Part shown: positions 24,494-33,615 of the stretch, one piece after another | Position numbering within the stretch: the first letter of the stretch is position 1 | Layout: each line of letters starts with the position of its first letter | Assembly (NCBI GenBank): GCA_015520735.1 | Contig: WAPN01000033.1 | Location: forward strand, 41,778 to 105,777 | From: Desulfurococcales archaeon | GTDB taxonomy: Archaea; Thermoproteota; Thermoprotei_A; Sulfolobales; Desulfurococcaceae | Reading direction: 5' to 3' | Length of the DNA stretch: 64,000 nucleotides | Translations under genes and position numbers: made by a program | The notes under the pieces: model-generated | Database searches by the model: none | What the model was told of the DNA's origin: nothing | What the model saw: the letters and a program-made list of their open reading frames with translations, nothing else

Positions 24494-27400
24494 ATCTTCT
24501 TTAACATTAGGGTCTTTACCTCGAATCCCCTCAGCCTAACGGGGTTTTCTGTTTCCCCGTGGTTCTTACCGATCAGATCCGTTTCCCCCACGACCCTATA
24601 TTTACCAGTTATCTCAATTTCTCTTTCTATTGGGTATGGGTTGTAGATGTTAGCGTAAACTATGCTGCCCGACCCCCTTAACCCGGTGATTATAGCTGAT
24701 TTCTCGGGCTCAATAGATAGGATTCTCTCTTCTATCAATGGCTGTCCCCGGAATATCTTCAAGGGGCTCCAGAGCTCATAAGTTATAGCTGGCACCATCG
24801 CGCTCCACACGTCTCCTTTATGAGGATATAAATAGTATGTGACCCTGAACCTACCTATACCGCTATAGGGGTCAGGAATTATCGGTGCCTTGTGTATTGT
24901 CAAGCCAATCTTGTCGCCGAGCACGCTGTAGCCGTGCTTATGTATAGATATTATCGCTAAGCCCTTCTCTCCATCACTTATATCCATCCATCTCAGTGCA
25001 GGGACTTCGTAAAGCAGAGCGTATTTTCTGGGATCCTTCGGCATAGTAGGCCTAGCGACTGCACCGAACGGTATCTCAAACCATGCCTTATCAGTCCATA
25101 TTTCTGGTTCGAACCAAGCCTTCAAGTACCTGAGCCTGTCCCTCCAGTCTAGGTCTAGATCTACCCTGACCGTGTCTACTCCGTTGAATAGGCAAACCCT
25201 CATCCTAACCCTTGATTTGCTGTTCTTTTTCGAGAATTCGATGCAAGCGGCTCCGCCTCCGCCCGCTAGTATTTGTGGCTTGCCGTGAGGCTTTAATGGC
25301 TGGCCATTCATAAGCCCTGATGGGTCAAGCTCCCATGCATCAAACATAGGGGGCCTGTCAAGATGTACTAGCAAGAGGTTGCTTGGCTCATTGAGATAGT
25401 TGGCCCCACTCTTGTCTCTGAGGCTGAGTATTTCGCCGGTATCGGACATGGTGAGTTCAAGCGACTCGTTACCAAGCCTAATGATTTCTCCGAGATCTAC
25501 GTATGTGTTCCCTGTCTCGTTTATTTCTCCAGGTTTATTCCATGATGCTCCTATACCGGGGACTGCCTTAATTCTTACAGCGTATTCTCCCCATCCTATT
25601 GGTATGCAGTACTCGATCTTATCTCCGCCTATACAGTGATCTCTAAGTAGTATTATTCCTGATCGGCGCCATGGAAGATCATTATAGATCGTGTATCCCT
25701 CACTACCCGATACAACATTCCTCCTAATAGTCCCAGAAGCAGTATCCAGTAATCCTTTGATCTCCCTTAACGCGTTCTCATAGGTTTTAGGAATACTAGT
25801 ACCCGGTAACACATCGTGGAATGCGTGGAGCAAGAGCTTCCTCCACATCTTATCGAGAGCACAGCCTCCTGTTAGTGCTTCGGATATCTCGGCGCTTCTA
25901 ACCATCATTTCAGCTCTGGCGAAACAGTCTTTGATCCTATGGTTCGTGGTAAGTGTCCCCTTGTGGATCTCTAGGAGAAGATCGCCAGTGATAACTGGTA
26001 GTTTGTCTTTGGCTTTCCTATAAGCTTTGACAAGCTCCTCTTCATCGATATCCTTCACTTTATTCGTCGCGCTGAGCAATTGTTCCCTATAGATCATCAT
26101 TTCCCACGAGGGGCCTCCTCCTCCATCGCTGTATCCATAAGACATTATGATAGGGATTTCTCGGGGGACCTTTGCTCTTCTATCATACTCTAGAATATGT
26201 GATGGTGTGAGGGCCTCTGCATAGTTTGTCGGTATAGTGTACACGGGTATCTCTGTACCATCAACGCCTCTCCATATAAATGCGTGGTGGGCAGGCTTGT
26301 TTATAATATTCCAAGTGGTTTTATGGATTACGAGGAGCTCTATGCCTGCTTTAACAAGTATTTGCGGCAGGCTCGATGGGTAGCCAAAACTATCGGGTAG
26401 CCAGCCGATCCTCGATGGCCTTCCCAAGCGTTCAATGAATTCTCTCTGGCCCAGCACCAACAACCTAGCGAGGGACTCGCCATCAACCATCCACAGGTCG
26501 GGCTCTACCAGCATCCCCCCAACCGGTATCCAGTTTCCCTTCCTTGTTAGCTCTTTTACCCTTTGGTACAGCTCAGGTGATTCTTGCTCAAGCCAGTCAA
26601 GGTAGAGGCTGCTCGACTGGATAAACTTCATTTTGTTCTTGTCGGCCAACATAGCTGCAGTGCTGAATGTTCTCCTTATTTTGTGCATCGTCTCGAGATA
26701 ATCCCATAACCATGCCGCGTCGAGATGGCTATGGCCAGCAACATGTATTGTATGTTCTAATTTATCTGTCAGGATACCAGATAGTAGCTTGTCTAGTTTT
26801 TTGTTGATCTGCTTTGCCCGCTCCCTTATAGTGGGGTCTAGCTCGAAGACATGGTGTTCTCCAGCAAGGATCTCTGAGCCATAAAGGCCTGCGGCGAGAA
26901 AATGATCAAGGATGGGCTCCGGTATATAGACGTGTTTGTTGAACACGCAGGGTGGTCCGATCCACAGGGTTATTAGAGCGGCGGCCATCTGGATATGGTT
27001 CGGGATTTGGCCTACTTCGATGATCTTATAGAGCCTGTCTATGATTGATTGTTTCTCTTGATCGCCTAGTTTTTCCGCCAGATCCAGTATTCCCAGTGCC
27101 TTTATTCCCGCCTTAAACAAGTTGTTGTCTATCCTGGCTAGGTATGAGCTGTAGAGAATAAGGTAGGGCTCGTGATCTCCGTGGAGCCTCGTGTTGTCGA
27201 GGAGGAGCTCTACGGTGTGCTCTCCTGGCTCGACTGGATGGTACGTATGATAATCATCTATTCCGGCATAATCACGCCCATCTATCCGTAGGAGAGCGTT
27301 TCCATTTGTTATGATCTTCAAAACCCATGACTGCTCGCCCTCATTCATAGGAACTTCTATTCTAGTGATGAGCGTAGCCGTCGTTGTTCCTCTTATAAGT

Positions 27401-27531
27401 ACTGGGGGCTCGTAGTGTTTATCCTTGTATATCCAGTCCATGACAGGTTTTATCTCTAGGATACTCGAGGCGATTAAGTCGTAGGCGGCTCGTTTTGCCT
27501 TGAGAACAAGTATGTCCGGGGGGAGGTTCAA
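24490..27531 (-). CDS. Alpha-mannosidase, glycoside hydrolase family 38
   Basis: 1013-residue retaining alpha-mannosidase. The zinc site motif is AGHSHLDAAWLW (His269 and Asp271), with the nucleophile in WLPDSFGY (Asp380). An N-terminal beta domain (to ~250) precedes the catalytic barrel and a large C-terminal beta-sandwich completes the usual GH38 architecture. No signal peptide, so cytoplasmic. It would release mannose from imported mannosides or from glycans of the cell. The TTG start at 27531 has AGGTG 8 bases upstream and a CATTATAAAC promoter before it. The divergent neighbour is a sugar-transporter relic, which probably once supplied its substrate. Confidence 0.95.
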   Translation of the reverse strand: MNLPPDILVLKAKRAAYDLIASSILEIKPVMDWIYKDKHYEPPVLIRGTTTATLITRIEVPMNEGEQSWVLKIITNGNALLRIDGRDYAGIDDYHTYHPVEPGEHTVELLLDNTRLHGDHEPYLILYSSYLARIDNNLFKAGIKALGILDLAEKLGDQEKQSIIDRLYKIIEVGQIPNHIQMAAALITLWIGPPCVFNKHVYIPEPILDHFLAAGLYGSEILAGEHHVFELDPTIRERAKQINKKLDKLLSGILTDKLEHTIHVAGHSHLDAAWLWDYLETMHKIRRTFSTAAMLADKNKMKFIQSSSLYLDWLEQESPELYQRVKELTRKGNWIPVGGMLVEPDLWMVDGESLARLLVLGQREFIERLGRPSRIGWLPDSFGYPSSLPQILVKAGIELLVIHKTTWNIINKPAHHAFIWRGVDGTEIPVYTIPTNYAEALTPSHILEYDRRAKVPREIPIIMSYGYSDGGGGPSWEMMIYREQLLSATNKVKDIDEEELVKAYRKAKDKLPVITGDLLLEIHKGTLTTNHRIKDCFARAEMMVRSAEISEALTGGCALDKMWRKLLLHAFHDVLPGTSIPKTYENALREIKGLLDTASGTIRRNVVSGSEGYTIYNDLPWRRSGIILLRDHCIGGDKIEYCIPIGWGEYAVRIKAVPGIGASWNKPGEINETGNTYVDLGEIIRLGNESLELTMSDTGEILSLRDKSGANYLNEPSNLLLVHLDRPPMFDAWELDPSGLMNGQPLKPHGKPQILAGGGGAACIEFSKKNSKSRVRMRVCLFNGVDTVRVDLDLDWRDRLRYLKAWFEPEIWTDKAWFEIPFGAVARPTMPKDPRKYALLYEVPALRWMDISDGEKGLAIISIHKHGYSVLGDKIGLTIHKAPIIPDPYSGIGRFRVTYYLYPHKGDVWSAMVPAITYELWSPLKIFRGQPLIEERILSIEPEKSAIITGLRGSGSIVYANIYNPYPIEREIEITGKYRVVGETDLIGKNHGETENPVRLRGFEVKTLMLKKI

Positions 27532-27642
27532 TCATGGAACACCTGTTTATAATGGGCTAAGACATGATCTTTCTGGTCATGTTACTTATGTTAAACATAG
27601 GGATTCTTTTTCCGTAAATAGTTTTATCTAAATAGATTACTA

Positions 27643-27652
27643 GATTTATAAT
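27643..27652 (+). promoter_or_regulatory. TATA box of the relict transporter
   Basis: TTTATAATAC lies about 33 bases before the TTG start of the broken transporter, with an AT-rich flank, so the promoter appears intact although the gene is not. Confidence 0.4.
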
Positions 27653-27680
27653 ACATTATCTGCACCGTGGTAGCTCGGCC

Positions 27681-28960
27681 TTGAAGATTTCGAGAGCCAA
27701 GGCGATCTATTACGGTCTAGGAAATCTTATGGGTGTTGGTTCAGGCCTTATAGTGCAGTGGTTAATGTTCTATTATTCGCCTCCGAAGAACGCTGGACTT
27801 ATTCCTCTGCCCCGATAGTTATTATGGGTATAGTCTTCTTGTTTGGTCGAGCAATCGACGCAGTATCTGATCCGTTGATCGGATGGTGGAGCGACCGGGC
27901 ATAAACGAGTTGGGGTAGAAGGAAACCCTTTATTGTTGCAGGCTGTATTTTGATGGCTTTGAGCAAGACACTAATACGGATACCACCAGTCCACACCGTC
28001 TCGTTGATAAATGCTATTTATGCCGCCATTATGCTCGGCATATCCTGTTCGGGTTCACGGCCGCGATAGCACCTTACCTAGCGCTTCTACCAGAAATCGC
28101 GGAGGATGATGCTGAGAGGATCAGTATGACAACCTATCAAGCATTGTTTCTCAAGGTAGGCGTGGTGATCACCGGGCTTACTGTCCCGTTGCTCTTGCTC
28201 CGATACTTGTGGTTCTTCTGGCATCTGACGTGCTAACTGCTATTATGTTTTTCTCAATGACATCTCTTGTACTGGCAATCAAAGAGAGGATTACGCCTGA
28301 CAAGGTGGCGAAGGAGCTTGGGTTCTTCGAAGCGATCAAGCTCACAATGAAAACAGGGTTTTTCGTAACGTATCAGGTTATGATATTCTTCCTACAACTG
28401 GCAATTAACATGACGAACCTTGTCCTCCCGTATGGCGTGACCGTGCTTGGAGAGCTACAGAAATACTATGTCGGCTACTTCTACATCCCATTGCTCATAG
28501 TGTCGCTCAGCACTCTACCAATATATAGGTCGATATCGGTTAAGTGGGGGGAGAAGAAAGTATTCATGATGAGCATGATAGGTCTATCAGTAGCATCTAT
28601 TGTTGTCTCTCTTATAGGCATAATTCCGGTTAACCAGCTCATAATGATAGTGGTCATCGGGGATTTGTAGGTGTATTCATTATCCCGCAGTTCATGATGT
28701 CCAATGCATTCATTGCGGAGATATCCGATCTAGATGAATCGATAACCGGGTACAGGAGAGAAGCAATATACTTCGGTGTACAGGGCCTCATATGGAAGAG
28801 TGCGGCAGGTGTTGCCGCCCTCTTCTCCGGATTTGTTATGAGTAAATACGGCTATAATCCCGGCCATGACCTAGGCGTCAGACTGGTCTATATAATATCG
28901 TCTGTATTGCTCGTAGTTGCCGTTGCCATTCTGAATAGGTACAGGGTAAATAAGCACTAG
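27681..28960 (+). pseudogene. GPH-family (glycoside-pentoside-hexuronide) sugar:cation symporter, broken
   Basis: Reading across frames recovers a nearly full-length MFS/GPH transporter of about 427 codons: GLGNLMGVGSGLIVQWL at the start, DPLIGWWSDR then TSWGRRKPFI (the GPH loop 2-3 signature), APYLALLPEIAED, and a last frame ending at 28960. It is interrupted by four apparent single-base losses near 27809, 28044, 28197 and 28662 and an in-frame TAA at 27902-27904. Premature stops also occur at 27816 and 28067. Promoter and start remain. The large amount of preserved protein sequence suggests recent decay. The rest of the window shows no similar damage, arguing against sequencing error. Confidence 0.85.
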
Positions 28961-29877
28961 ATCCTAATGATGCTACCGGTGTGGGCCTCCAAATAGTGTT
29001 CGGGATAAAGCTTATCAAGGACCTCCTTGATCGTACCACCACTACAATGTATGGGTGCGATCTTTCCTACGCCTAAATCAATGAGTTTCTCAGCAATCTT
29101 CTCACACTCAGAGTAGTTATATCCCAGCAGGTGGAAGCCGCCTATCACGAGGCAAGGCGGTCTGCCTGTGAAGTTTATTTCTTCCTGAACCATTCTAACT
29201 ATTCCTGGATGACTACAGCCCACCAGTAGGATTGGACCTTTATCGCTTATTATGAGTAGTGATTCCTCCCAGGGTGGTCCGTACAATTCTCCCAGTACGT
29301 TGACGCCTTCCATTACCCTTGTTGTATTGTATACTGGGACAGGTCTACCACCATATCTTCTTATCTCAGGAGCTAGGTAGCTGGAATCTTTGCCTGGAAC
29401 GTAGACTGGTATACCAGGGTGTACCTTGAGGATATATGGTAGACCGCCAGTATGATCTCCGTGCAAATGACTGATAACAACAGCCACGATCTGTTCGGGA
29501 TTTATTCCTAGCTCCATAAGATTGTGCTTCAGTATTGAAGGGCTAGGCCCCGTATCAAATAATATGTAGCCATTACTAGTCTCTACAAGTATGGATAAGC
29601 CCCAGGCCGACTCAAGCAGGCCATTTGGATCGGGATCATTATCCACAACTAATATCAAGGTTACATTGCCTCTACCAGCAAGCGTGGTAGTGGTCGGTTT
29701 AAATTTCTGAATAATTATTGAAGTGTTTGTCTCCTGAATATTATGTGTTTTACTGGTATTGCTGTATGTTGTCGTCGTAGAAATACTTGTTTGGACTAAA
29801 GAAACTCCTATAGTATAAATAGCTATGCTGAAAAGAATAATTAACAAAAATAAGACTACGAGATATATTCTCCTCAT
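28957..29877 (-). CDS. Exported or membrane-anchored metallo-beta-lactamase-fold hydrolase
   Basis: 306-residue protein with an N-terminal hydrophobic segment (about residues 4-26), a Ser/Thr-rich linker (30-65) typical of exported archaeal proteins, and a metallo-hydrolase domain. Metal motif SHLHGDHTGG at residues 136-145, GCSHPGI (later His) and PIHCSGG complete the site, as in the COG1237 group that includes methanopterin-pathway-like hydrolases. The domain would face outside the cell. Substrate unknown. ATG 29877 starts the coding region. Its last 4 bases overlap the end of the relict transporter. An AT-rich stretch upstream (29900-29930) may hold its promoter and that of the divergent Yip1 operon. 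Confidence 0.83.
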   Translation of the reverse strand: MRRIYLVVLFLLIILFSIAIYTIGVSLVQTSISTTTTYSNTSKTHNIQETNTSIIIQKFKPTTTTLAGRGNVTLILVVDNDPDPNGLLESAWGLSILVETSNGYILFDTGPSPSILKHNLMELGINPEQIVAVVISHLHGDHTGGLPYILKVHPGIPVYVPGKDSSYLAPEIRRYGGRPVPVYNTTRVMEGVNVLGELYGPPWEESLLIISDKGPILLVGCSHPGIVRMVQEEINFTGRPPCLVIGGFHLLGYNYSECEKIAEKLIDLGVGKIAPIHCSGGTIKEVLDKLYPEHYLEAHTGSIIRI

Positions 29878-29974
29878 ATCTCCTCATAATAATGCTATGT
29901 TTTTCTTAAGAAAAATCTTTTATAAATTTATTAGGCTAGACAATAATGTAAAACCTAACTTAGGTGACAAATAG

Positions 29975-30562
29975 GTGTTAGACTATATAGGCATTATGGT
30001 AGTATCGCCGAGGAAAAGCATACAGATACTGGTCGCCGAGAAGAGAACGATACTTCTGGGGTTAGCAATAGTGATTTTGGCGTCACTTGTCGGCGGCTTA
30101 AACCTAGCATACATAGTATCTATTAAGGGTCTTGGATTCGTTGGCTTAAAACTACCTTTCTCGACAAGCCTATCATCCGTCGGCATAATGGCTGGATATA
30201 CGATGCTCAATATTATTCTTTGGCTAGTTCTCGGGATTCTCATATACGCGTTTGATAAATTGCTGGGAGGAAAAGCATCTCTAGAAACAGTATTGTTGGC
30301 CTATAGCTATCAATGGCTTCCAGTATTCATCATAGGATTACTATCTCCGATATTCTACTATCTGGATATTCTCACGAGTATAGTAGCATATGTGTTCTTA
30401 TCAGTAATAACATTCGTTTGGGGATATGTATATACTCTGATCACAAACGCTGAAGTAAACAAGTTCACACTTGGACAATCATTTGCTTCAATACTAATAA
30501 CCTTCATTGTTATTATCTCAAGCGTAGCGTTATCAGTGTCCATAGCGGGGGGTTCATTATGA
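29975..30562 (+). CDS. Yip1-domain integral membrane protein
   Basis: 195 residues with about five membrane spans (roughly 27-47, 70-95, 107-128, 130-150 and 168-190). The N-terminus YIGIMVVSPRKSIQILV resembles Yip1-family leader regions that precede the first span. Role unknown. The GTG start at 29975 has AGGTGAC 6 bases upstream. It is the first gene of a three-gene operon: its last 4 bases overlap the ATG of the next gene (ATGA). Confidence 0.75.
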   Translation: MLDYIGIMVVSPRKSIQILVAEKRTILLGLAIVILASLVGGLNLAYIVSIKGLGFVGLKLPFSTSLSSVGIMAGYTMLNIILWLVLGILIYAFDKLLGGKASLETVLLAYSYQWLPVFIIGLLSPIFYYLDILTSIVAYVFLSVITFVWGYVYTLITNAEVNKFTLGQSFASILITFIVIISSVALSVSIAGGSL

Positions 30563-31407
30563 TTGAGGACGTAGTTTATAGAGCAATAGGTGCACTTGTT
30601 ATAGCTGGTCTAATAATAGGTATAATCACCCCACTATACCTCATTGCAAATAATATGCCTGGCAACAATGGTTCTCTAGTCGATCTTACTCAGATGTTGT
30701 CTGGACTAGTCAGCTCGGCCCCCCGCATGAACTATAATTTTATCTTAGAGAAAGAGATCAGTACCAATAGCACAAATGCATTAAGACTTGACATAAACTT
30801 GCTAGACGGGTATATAGAAGTTAGCAGAGCACCTGTGCATACCATAGTCATTGACATATACTCCACGACATCCACGGCAAATGGATACAAAGCATCATTT
30901 AATGAGCAAAGTGGAGCCTTGGATATTATGGCTAGAAGCTCCACGATCAAACTGGTCGTACGGATACCGGATAACATGATTGTGAAGGGCCTGAATCTCA
31001 ATATGAGCAACGGAATAGCAAAGATAAACATAACGGAGATGAAAGGCCCGATATCATTTATCATTGATAATGGAATACTTGAGTCGGAGCTCAAAAATAT
31101 CGTGTCAAACAATACCTTGATAAAGATGAGTAATGGTGTTGTAAAACTCTCTCTCCGATACAGCCCCATTAATCTTTCAGAAATAAAGATCCAAATCAAC
31201 GACGGGGTATTTAAGGCCAGTATCAGAGTGCCTAAGAACACAATGCTAAAAATAACTCCTACTATACTAAATGGCGTCGTCCACGTAAGTCTCAATGGTA
31301 AAAACATAACAATCTACGAGGACCAAGAATACGATAATGGCTCCTCAAGACTAGATTGCGAAATAATGATCCTGAACGGTTATGCGAAAATAGACTTCGC
31401 GAGATGA
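30559..31407 (+). CDS. Membrane-anchored DUF4097-like beta-repeat protein
   Basis: 282 residues: one N-terminal membrane span (about 8-30) followed by an extracytoplasmic domain of regular short beta strands, with repeated N-G turns (LDGYIEV, MSNGIAKI, IDNGILES, MSNGVVKL, INDGVFKA, LNGVVHVSL). This looks like the DUF4097 putative adhesin fold, a right-handed beta-helix-like stack. Function unknown; some DUF4097 proteins sit in membrane-stress circuits. It overlaps the upstream Yip1 gene by ATGA, and the winged-helix regulator follows after 7 bases, so membrane sensor and regulator are encoded together. Confidence 0.72.
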   Translation: MIEDVVYRAIGALVIAGLIIGIITPLYLIANNMPGNNGSLVDLTQMLSGLVSSAPRMNYNFILEKEISTNSTNALRLDINLLDGYIEVSRAPVHTIVIDIYSTTSTANGYKASFNEQSGALDIMARSSTIKLVVRIPDNMIVKGLNLNMSNGIAKINITEMKGPISFIIDNGILESELKNIVSNNTLIKMSNGVVKLSLRYSPINLSEIKIQINDGVFKASIRVPKNTMLKITPTILNGVVHVSLNGKNITIYEDQEYDNGSSRLDCEIMILNGYAKIDFAR

Positions 31408-31414
31408 GGCCATA

Positions 31415-32080
31415 ATGGATTCAATAAAGATAACGAGAGATAGACCCTTAGCCGGATATAGATTAATACAGGCACTGAATAGTGGCCCGAAAATAACTAT
31501 TTTAAAAGCCCTCATAAACAATCCAGATGGATTAACCGCAAAGGAGATCGCTAGGCTTCTCGGAGTAAAACTACCAACGGCAATGGAGCATTTATCAGAC
31601 CTTATACGGACGGGGATAGTTAGGGTGAAGTATGAGGGAAGACACAAGAAGTATATTCTTCTAGCCAAGAACATTGTGATCGATATAAACCTACCATTGT
31701 ATGTGAAAATCTCAGAAAATAGAGAAGAAGCTGAGCTTCATGAGCTAGAGATAATGGCTATAGAATACCTGAAGAATAAAATAAGCGGTGATGGACTTCC
31801 AATGAACATAACTGTGAAGGATGTTGCTAGAACTATAGGGGTTGACACGGCGACGGCTATAAGTATCGTTGATTTCATCAACACATATTCTGATCGCTTC
31901 ATCCACGTGGTCGAGCAGATCATACTTGAAGAACTACGTAGAAGTAAGGGCCCGAAGAAGATTGCCGATATATCTAGAAGCACAAACATTCATAAATACT
32001 GGGTTGTACTGGCTGTTCAAAATCTTGTTTCCAAATCCCTGGCCAAGCTCGAAGGAGATCAAGTACTCCTAGTTAGCTGA
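31415..32080 (+). CDS. Winged-helix transcriptional regulator (ArsR-like)
   Basis: 221 residues. The N-terminal ~85 residues form an ArsR-type winged helix: LNSGPKITILKALIN, then LTAKEIARLLGVKLPTAMEHLSDLI as the helix-turn-helix, and VKYEGRHKKYILL as the wing. The remainder contains a second helix-turn-helix-like segment (ITVKDVARTIGVDTATAISIVDF) and possibly a third, so it may bind DNA through more than one domain. It is the last gene of the Yip1/DUF4097 operon and probably controls it or the cell envelope. Target unknown. Confidence 0.82.
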   Translation: MDSIKITRDRPLAGYRLIQALNSGPKITILKALINNPDGLTAKEIARLLGVKLPTAMEHLSDLIRTGIVRVKYEGRHKKYILLAKNIVIDINLPLYVKISENREEAELHELEIMAIEYLKNKISGDGLPMNITVKDVARTIGVDTATAISIVDFINTYSDRFIHVVEQIILEELRRSKGPKKIADISRSTNIHKYWVVLAVQNLVSKSLAKLEGDQVLLVS

Positions 32081-32087
32081 CCTGATC

Positions 32088-32426
32088 TTAGGATAGCGCT
32101 GCATAGAGGAAGCCAATGCCTATGAGTATCAGTATGAACGCTCCTAGATGTTGCCAAAGTGTCCCGGGTATGACAATTATCCCTAGCATCTCGAGGCCCC
32201 AGAGAATGAAGCCTATACCGATAACACCTAGGAAAAGCCTGCCAGAACTAATTATTTTTCTCACACCTGTACGCGCAGGTCTTGAAAAAGATGTACTAGG
32301 AGCGAATGCTACAAATAATAGACCGATACCCATACCCAGGATAGTACCCGCACTGGTATGGTCAAACAGCATACCAATACCCATGCCTAGAAACATGCAT
32401 GCCAGGAAGAGCAACACCTTGTTCAT
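32088..32426 (-). CDS. Small membrane protein, four spans, 112 aa
   Basis: Hydrophobic protein with predicted spans at about 3-20, 28-45, 65-87 and 92-110, and a basic loop between the second and third (SRPARTGVRKII). Repeated GMGIG segments in spans one and two suggest helix packing. No family recognised. ATG 32426 is chosen: GGGGTG lies 6 bases upstream. It ends 8 bases from the convergent regulator gene. Confidence 0.72.
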   Translation of the reverse strand: MNKVLLFLACMFLGMGIGMLFDHTSAGTILGMGIGLLFVAFAPSTSFSRPARTGVRKIISSGRLFLGVIGIGFILWGLEMLGIIVIPGTLWQHLGAFILILIGIGFLYAALS

Positions 32427-32495
32427 ACAGCGCACCCCTTATAGTGGTATCTCATAGATACAATTACTAGGCGCAACTGAGTTATCCATAGTTCT

Positions 32496-33071
32496 CTATT
32501 CATGGTTCATCAATAAACCGTTTATATTGTCATTGCACTCTGGTACTTGGCCCGGTACAACGGTTCTTCCCAGGAGATAGCACTTATGTGAGATCCTCTC
32601 AAAGAATAAGCATTTGCTACAGTTCATCCAGATGTTATTTTCACTAGGATATACCAGATGGATTTTCTTGAGGCACTTGAAAAGTATGTCATCGATTAAC
32701 GACTCAATAAATGAGACAAATTTCTTTTTCCCCACTAATCCTTTGAATAATCCCGCCTCTGCCTCTCCCGTTACATGTATTTCGGTAGCTCCATTGTCTT
32801 TTTCTCTAAACCAGATCACTAGGTGGAAGTAGTCGCCATCATATGGTTCCATGGTGAAAGAAGTTTCTGTAGTCTTCACTCTTATTTTAGAAGTCAGTTT
32901 GTTCCAGTAGAGATTTAAACTATACTTGTCTTCCTCTATGAAGGACAGATTCTTTATATACTTCTCGGAACTGACCCAGTTGTTCATATCGCTCATACAT
33001 TTCAGCAATAAATGCTTGTCAACTAGCAGTTCTCTATAAAATGTATGCGACAACCTCAAATTTATCTCCAA
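32496..33071 (-). CDS. SRPBCC-like hypothetical protein with Cys-rich C-terminus, 191 aa
   Basis: The first ~145 residues look like an SRPBCC/START-type helix-grip fold: an N-terminal strand, a helix containing a Met-Asn-Asn-Trp turn (MSDMNNWV), a run of antiparallel strands and a long C-terminal helix. The last ~40 residues add a Cys motif (CSKCLFFERISHKCYLLGR) that could bind metal. This reading is tentative. The TTG start at 33071 has no ribosome-binding site but lies ~28 bases after a CATATTTATC element, so it may be leaderless. Confidence 0.6.
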   Translation of the reverse strand: MEINLRLSHTFYRELLVDKHLLLKCMSDMNNWVSSEKYIKNLSFIEEDKYSLNLYWNKLTSKIRVKTTETSFTMEPYDGDYFHLVIWFREKDNGATEIHVTGEAEAGLFKGLVGKKKFVSFIESLIDDILFKCLKKIHLVYPSENNIWMNCSKCLFFERISHKCYLLGRTVVPGQVPECNDNINGLLMNHE

Positions 33072-33238
33072 ATAACCTTATTACTCGGCACATGATAAAT
33101 ATGTAAGTTCCACTAGCAAGACCTTAACGAATCCTATGCCTAACATTGCCGTGGATCTAGCATATGATATTCTCATCCCAGCAATACTATGACCAGTTCC
33201 TCTTTAGAGTGGAGGAGAATGTTTGGCTCGATAGGTAT

Positions 33239-33248
33239 GTTTAAATCT
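33239..33248 (+). promoter_or_regulatory. TATA box for the 65-aa basic protein
   Basis: GTTTAAATCT is centred about 27 bases before position 33270, predicting a leader of about 12 bases to ATG 33282. A purine-rich block (GTGGAGGAGAATG) lies upstream. Confidence 0.4.
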
Positions 33249-33281
33249 TTCTTCGGATCAAGATTATAGATAGTGATAGCC

Positions 33282-33479
33282 ATGCCCGAAAAGCTGAAAT
33301 TCTTCGACATAAAGGCGAAGAAGCCATTCTACACCGACAAGTATGAGGTAAAGATCGTCGAGAAGAAGAAAGGTGGTAAAGTCAAAATAGCCTTCGCTGT
33401 AAGCCCCTACACGGGCATCAGGGTTGCAAGGATTATCGGCCCGGTTAAGGAAGAGGGGAAGAAGAAAAAGAAGAGGTAA
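33282..33479 (+). CDS. Small basic protein, 65 aa, possible nucleic-acid-binding protein
   Basis: Short, lysine-rich beta protein: KLKFFDIKAKK, FAVSPYTGIRVARII and a tail GKKKKKR. Its size, charge and alternating strands suggest a small chromatin or RNA-binding protein of the type common in Crenarchaeota, but it does not match Cren7, Sul7d or Alba as I know them. The promoter with a TATA box, an isolated monocistronic position, and a downstream T-run all suggest high expression. GTG 33273 would be an alternative leaderless start. Confidence 0.78.
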   Translation: MPEKLKFFDIKAKKPFYTDKYEVKIVEKKKGGKVKIAFAVSPYTGIRVARIIGPVKEEGKKKKKR

Positions 33480-33510
33480 GGGAACCAGGTTCTCGCCTAA
33501 TAGATAATAC

Positions 33511-33520
33511 TGTTTTTTCC
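33511..33520 (+). terminator. T-run after the small basic protein gene
   Basis: Six T residues about 35 bases after the stop, before a C-rich stretch. Probable transcription terminator. Confidence 0.35.
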
Positions 33521-33615
33521 CCGGCCCTATTCCCCCCTTAATAATTACTTGCTCATCCCCTTAAAAGCCATAATTATTTATTATAACATAGTCAGTTCTA
33601 CTGGTGGAGTGAAGG

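Noticed and set aside
27681..28960. Sequencing or assembly error explaining the broken transporter
   Set aside because: Five lesions cluster in one gene while over 60 kb elsewhere contain no comparable frameshift; error cannot be excluded without read data, but decay is more likely.
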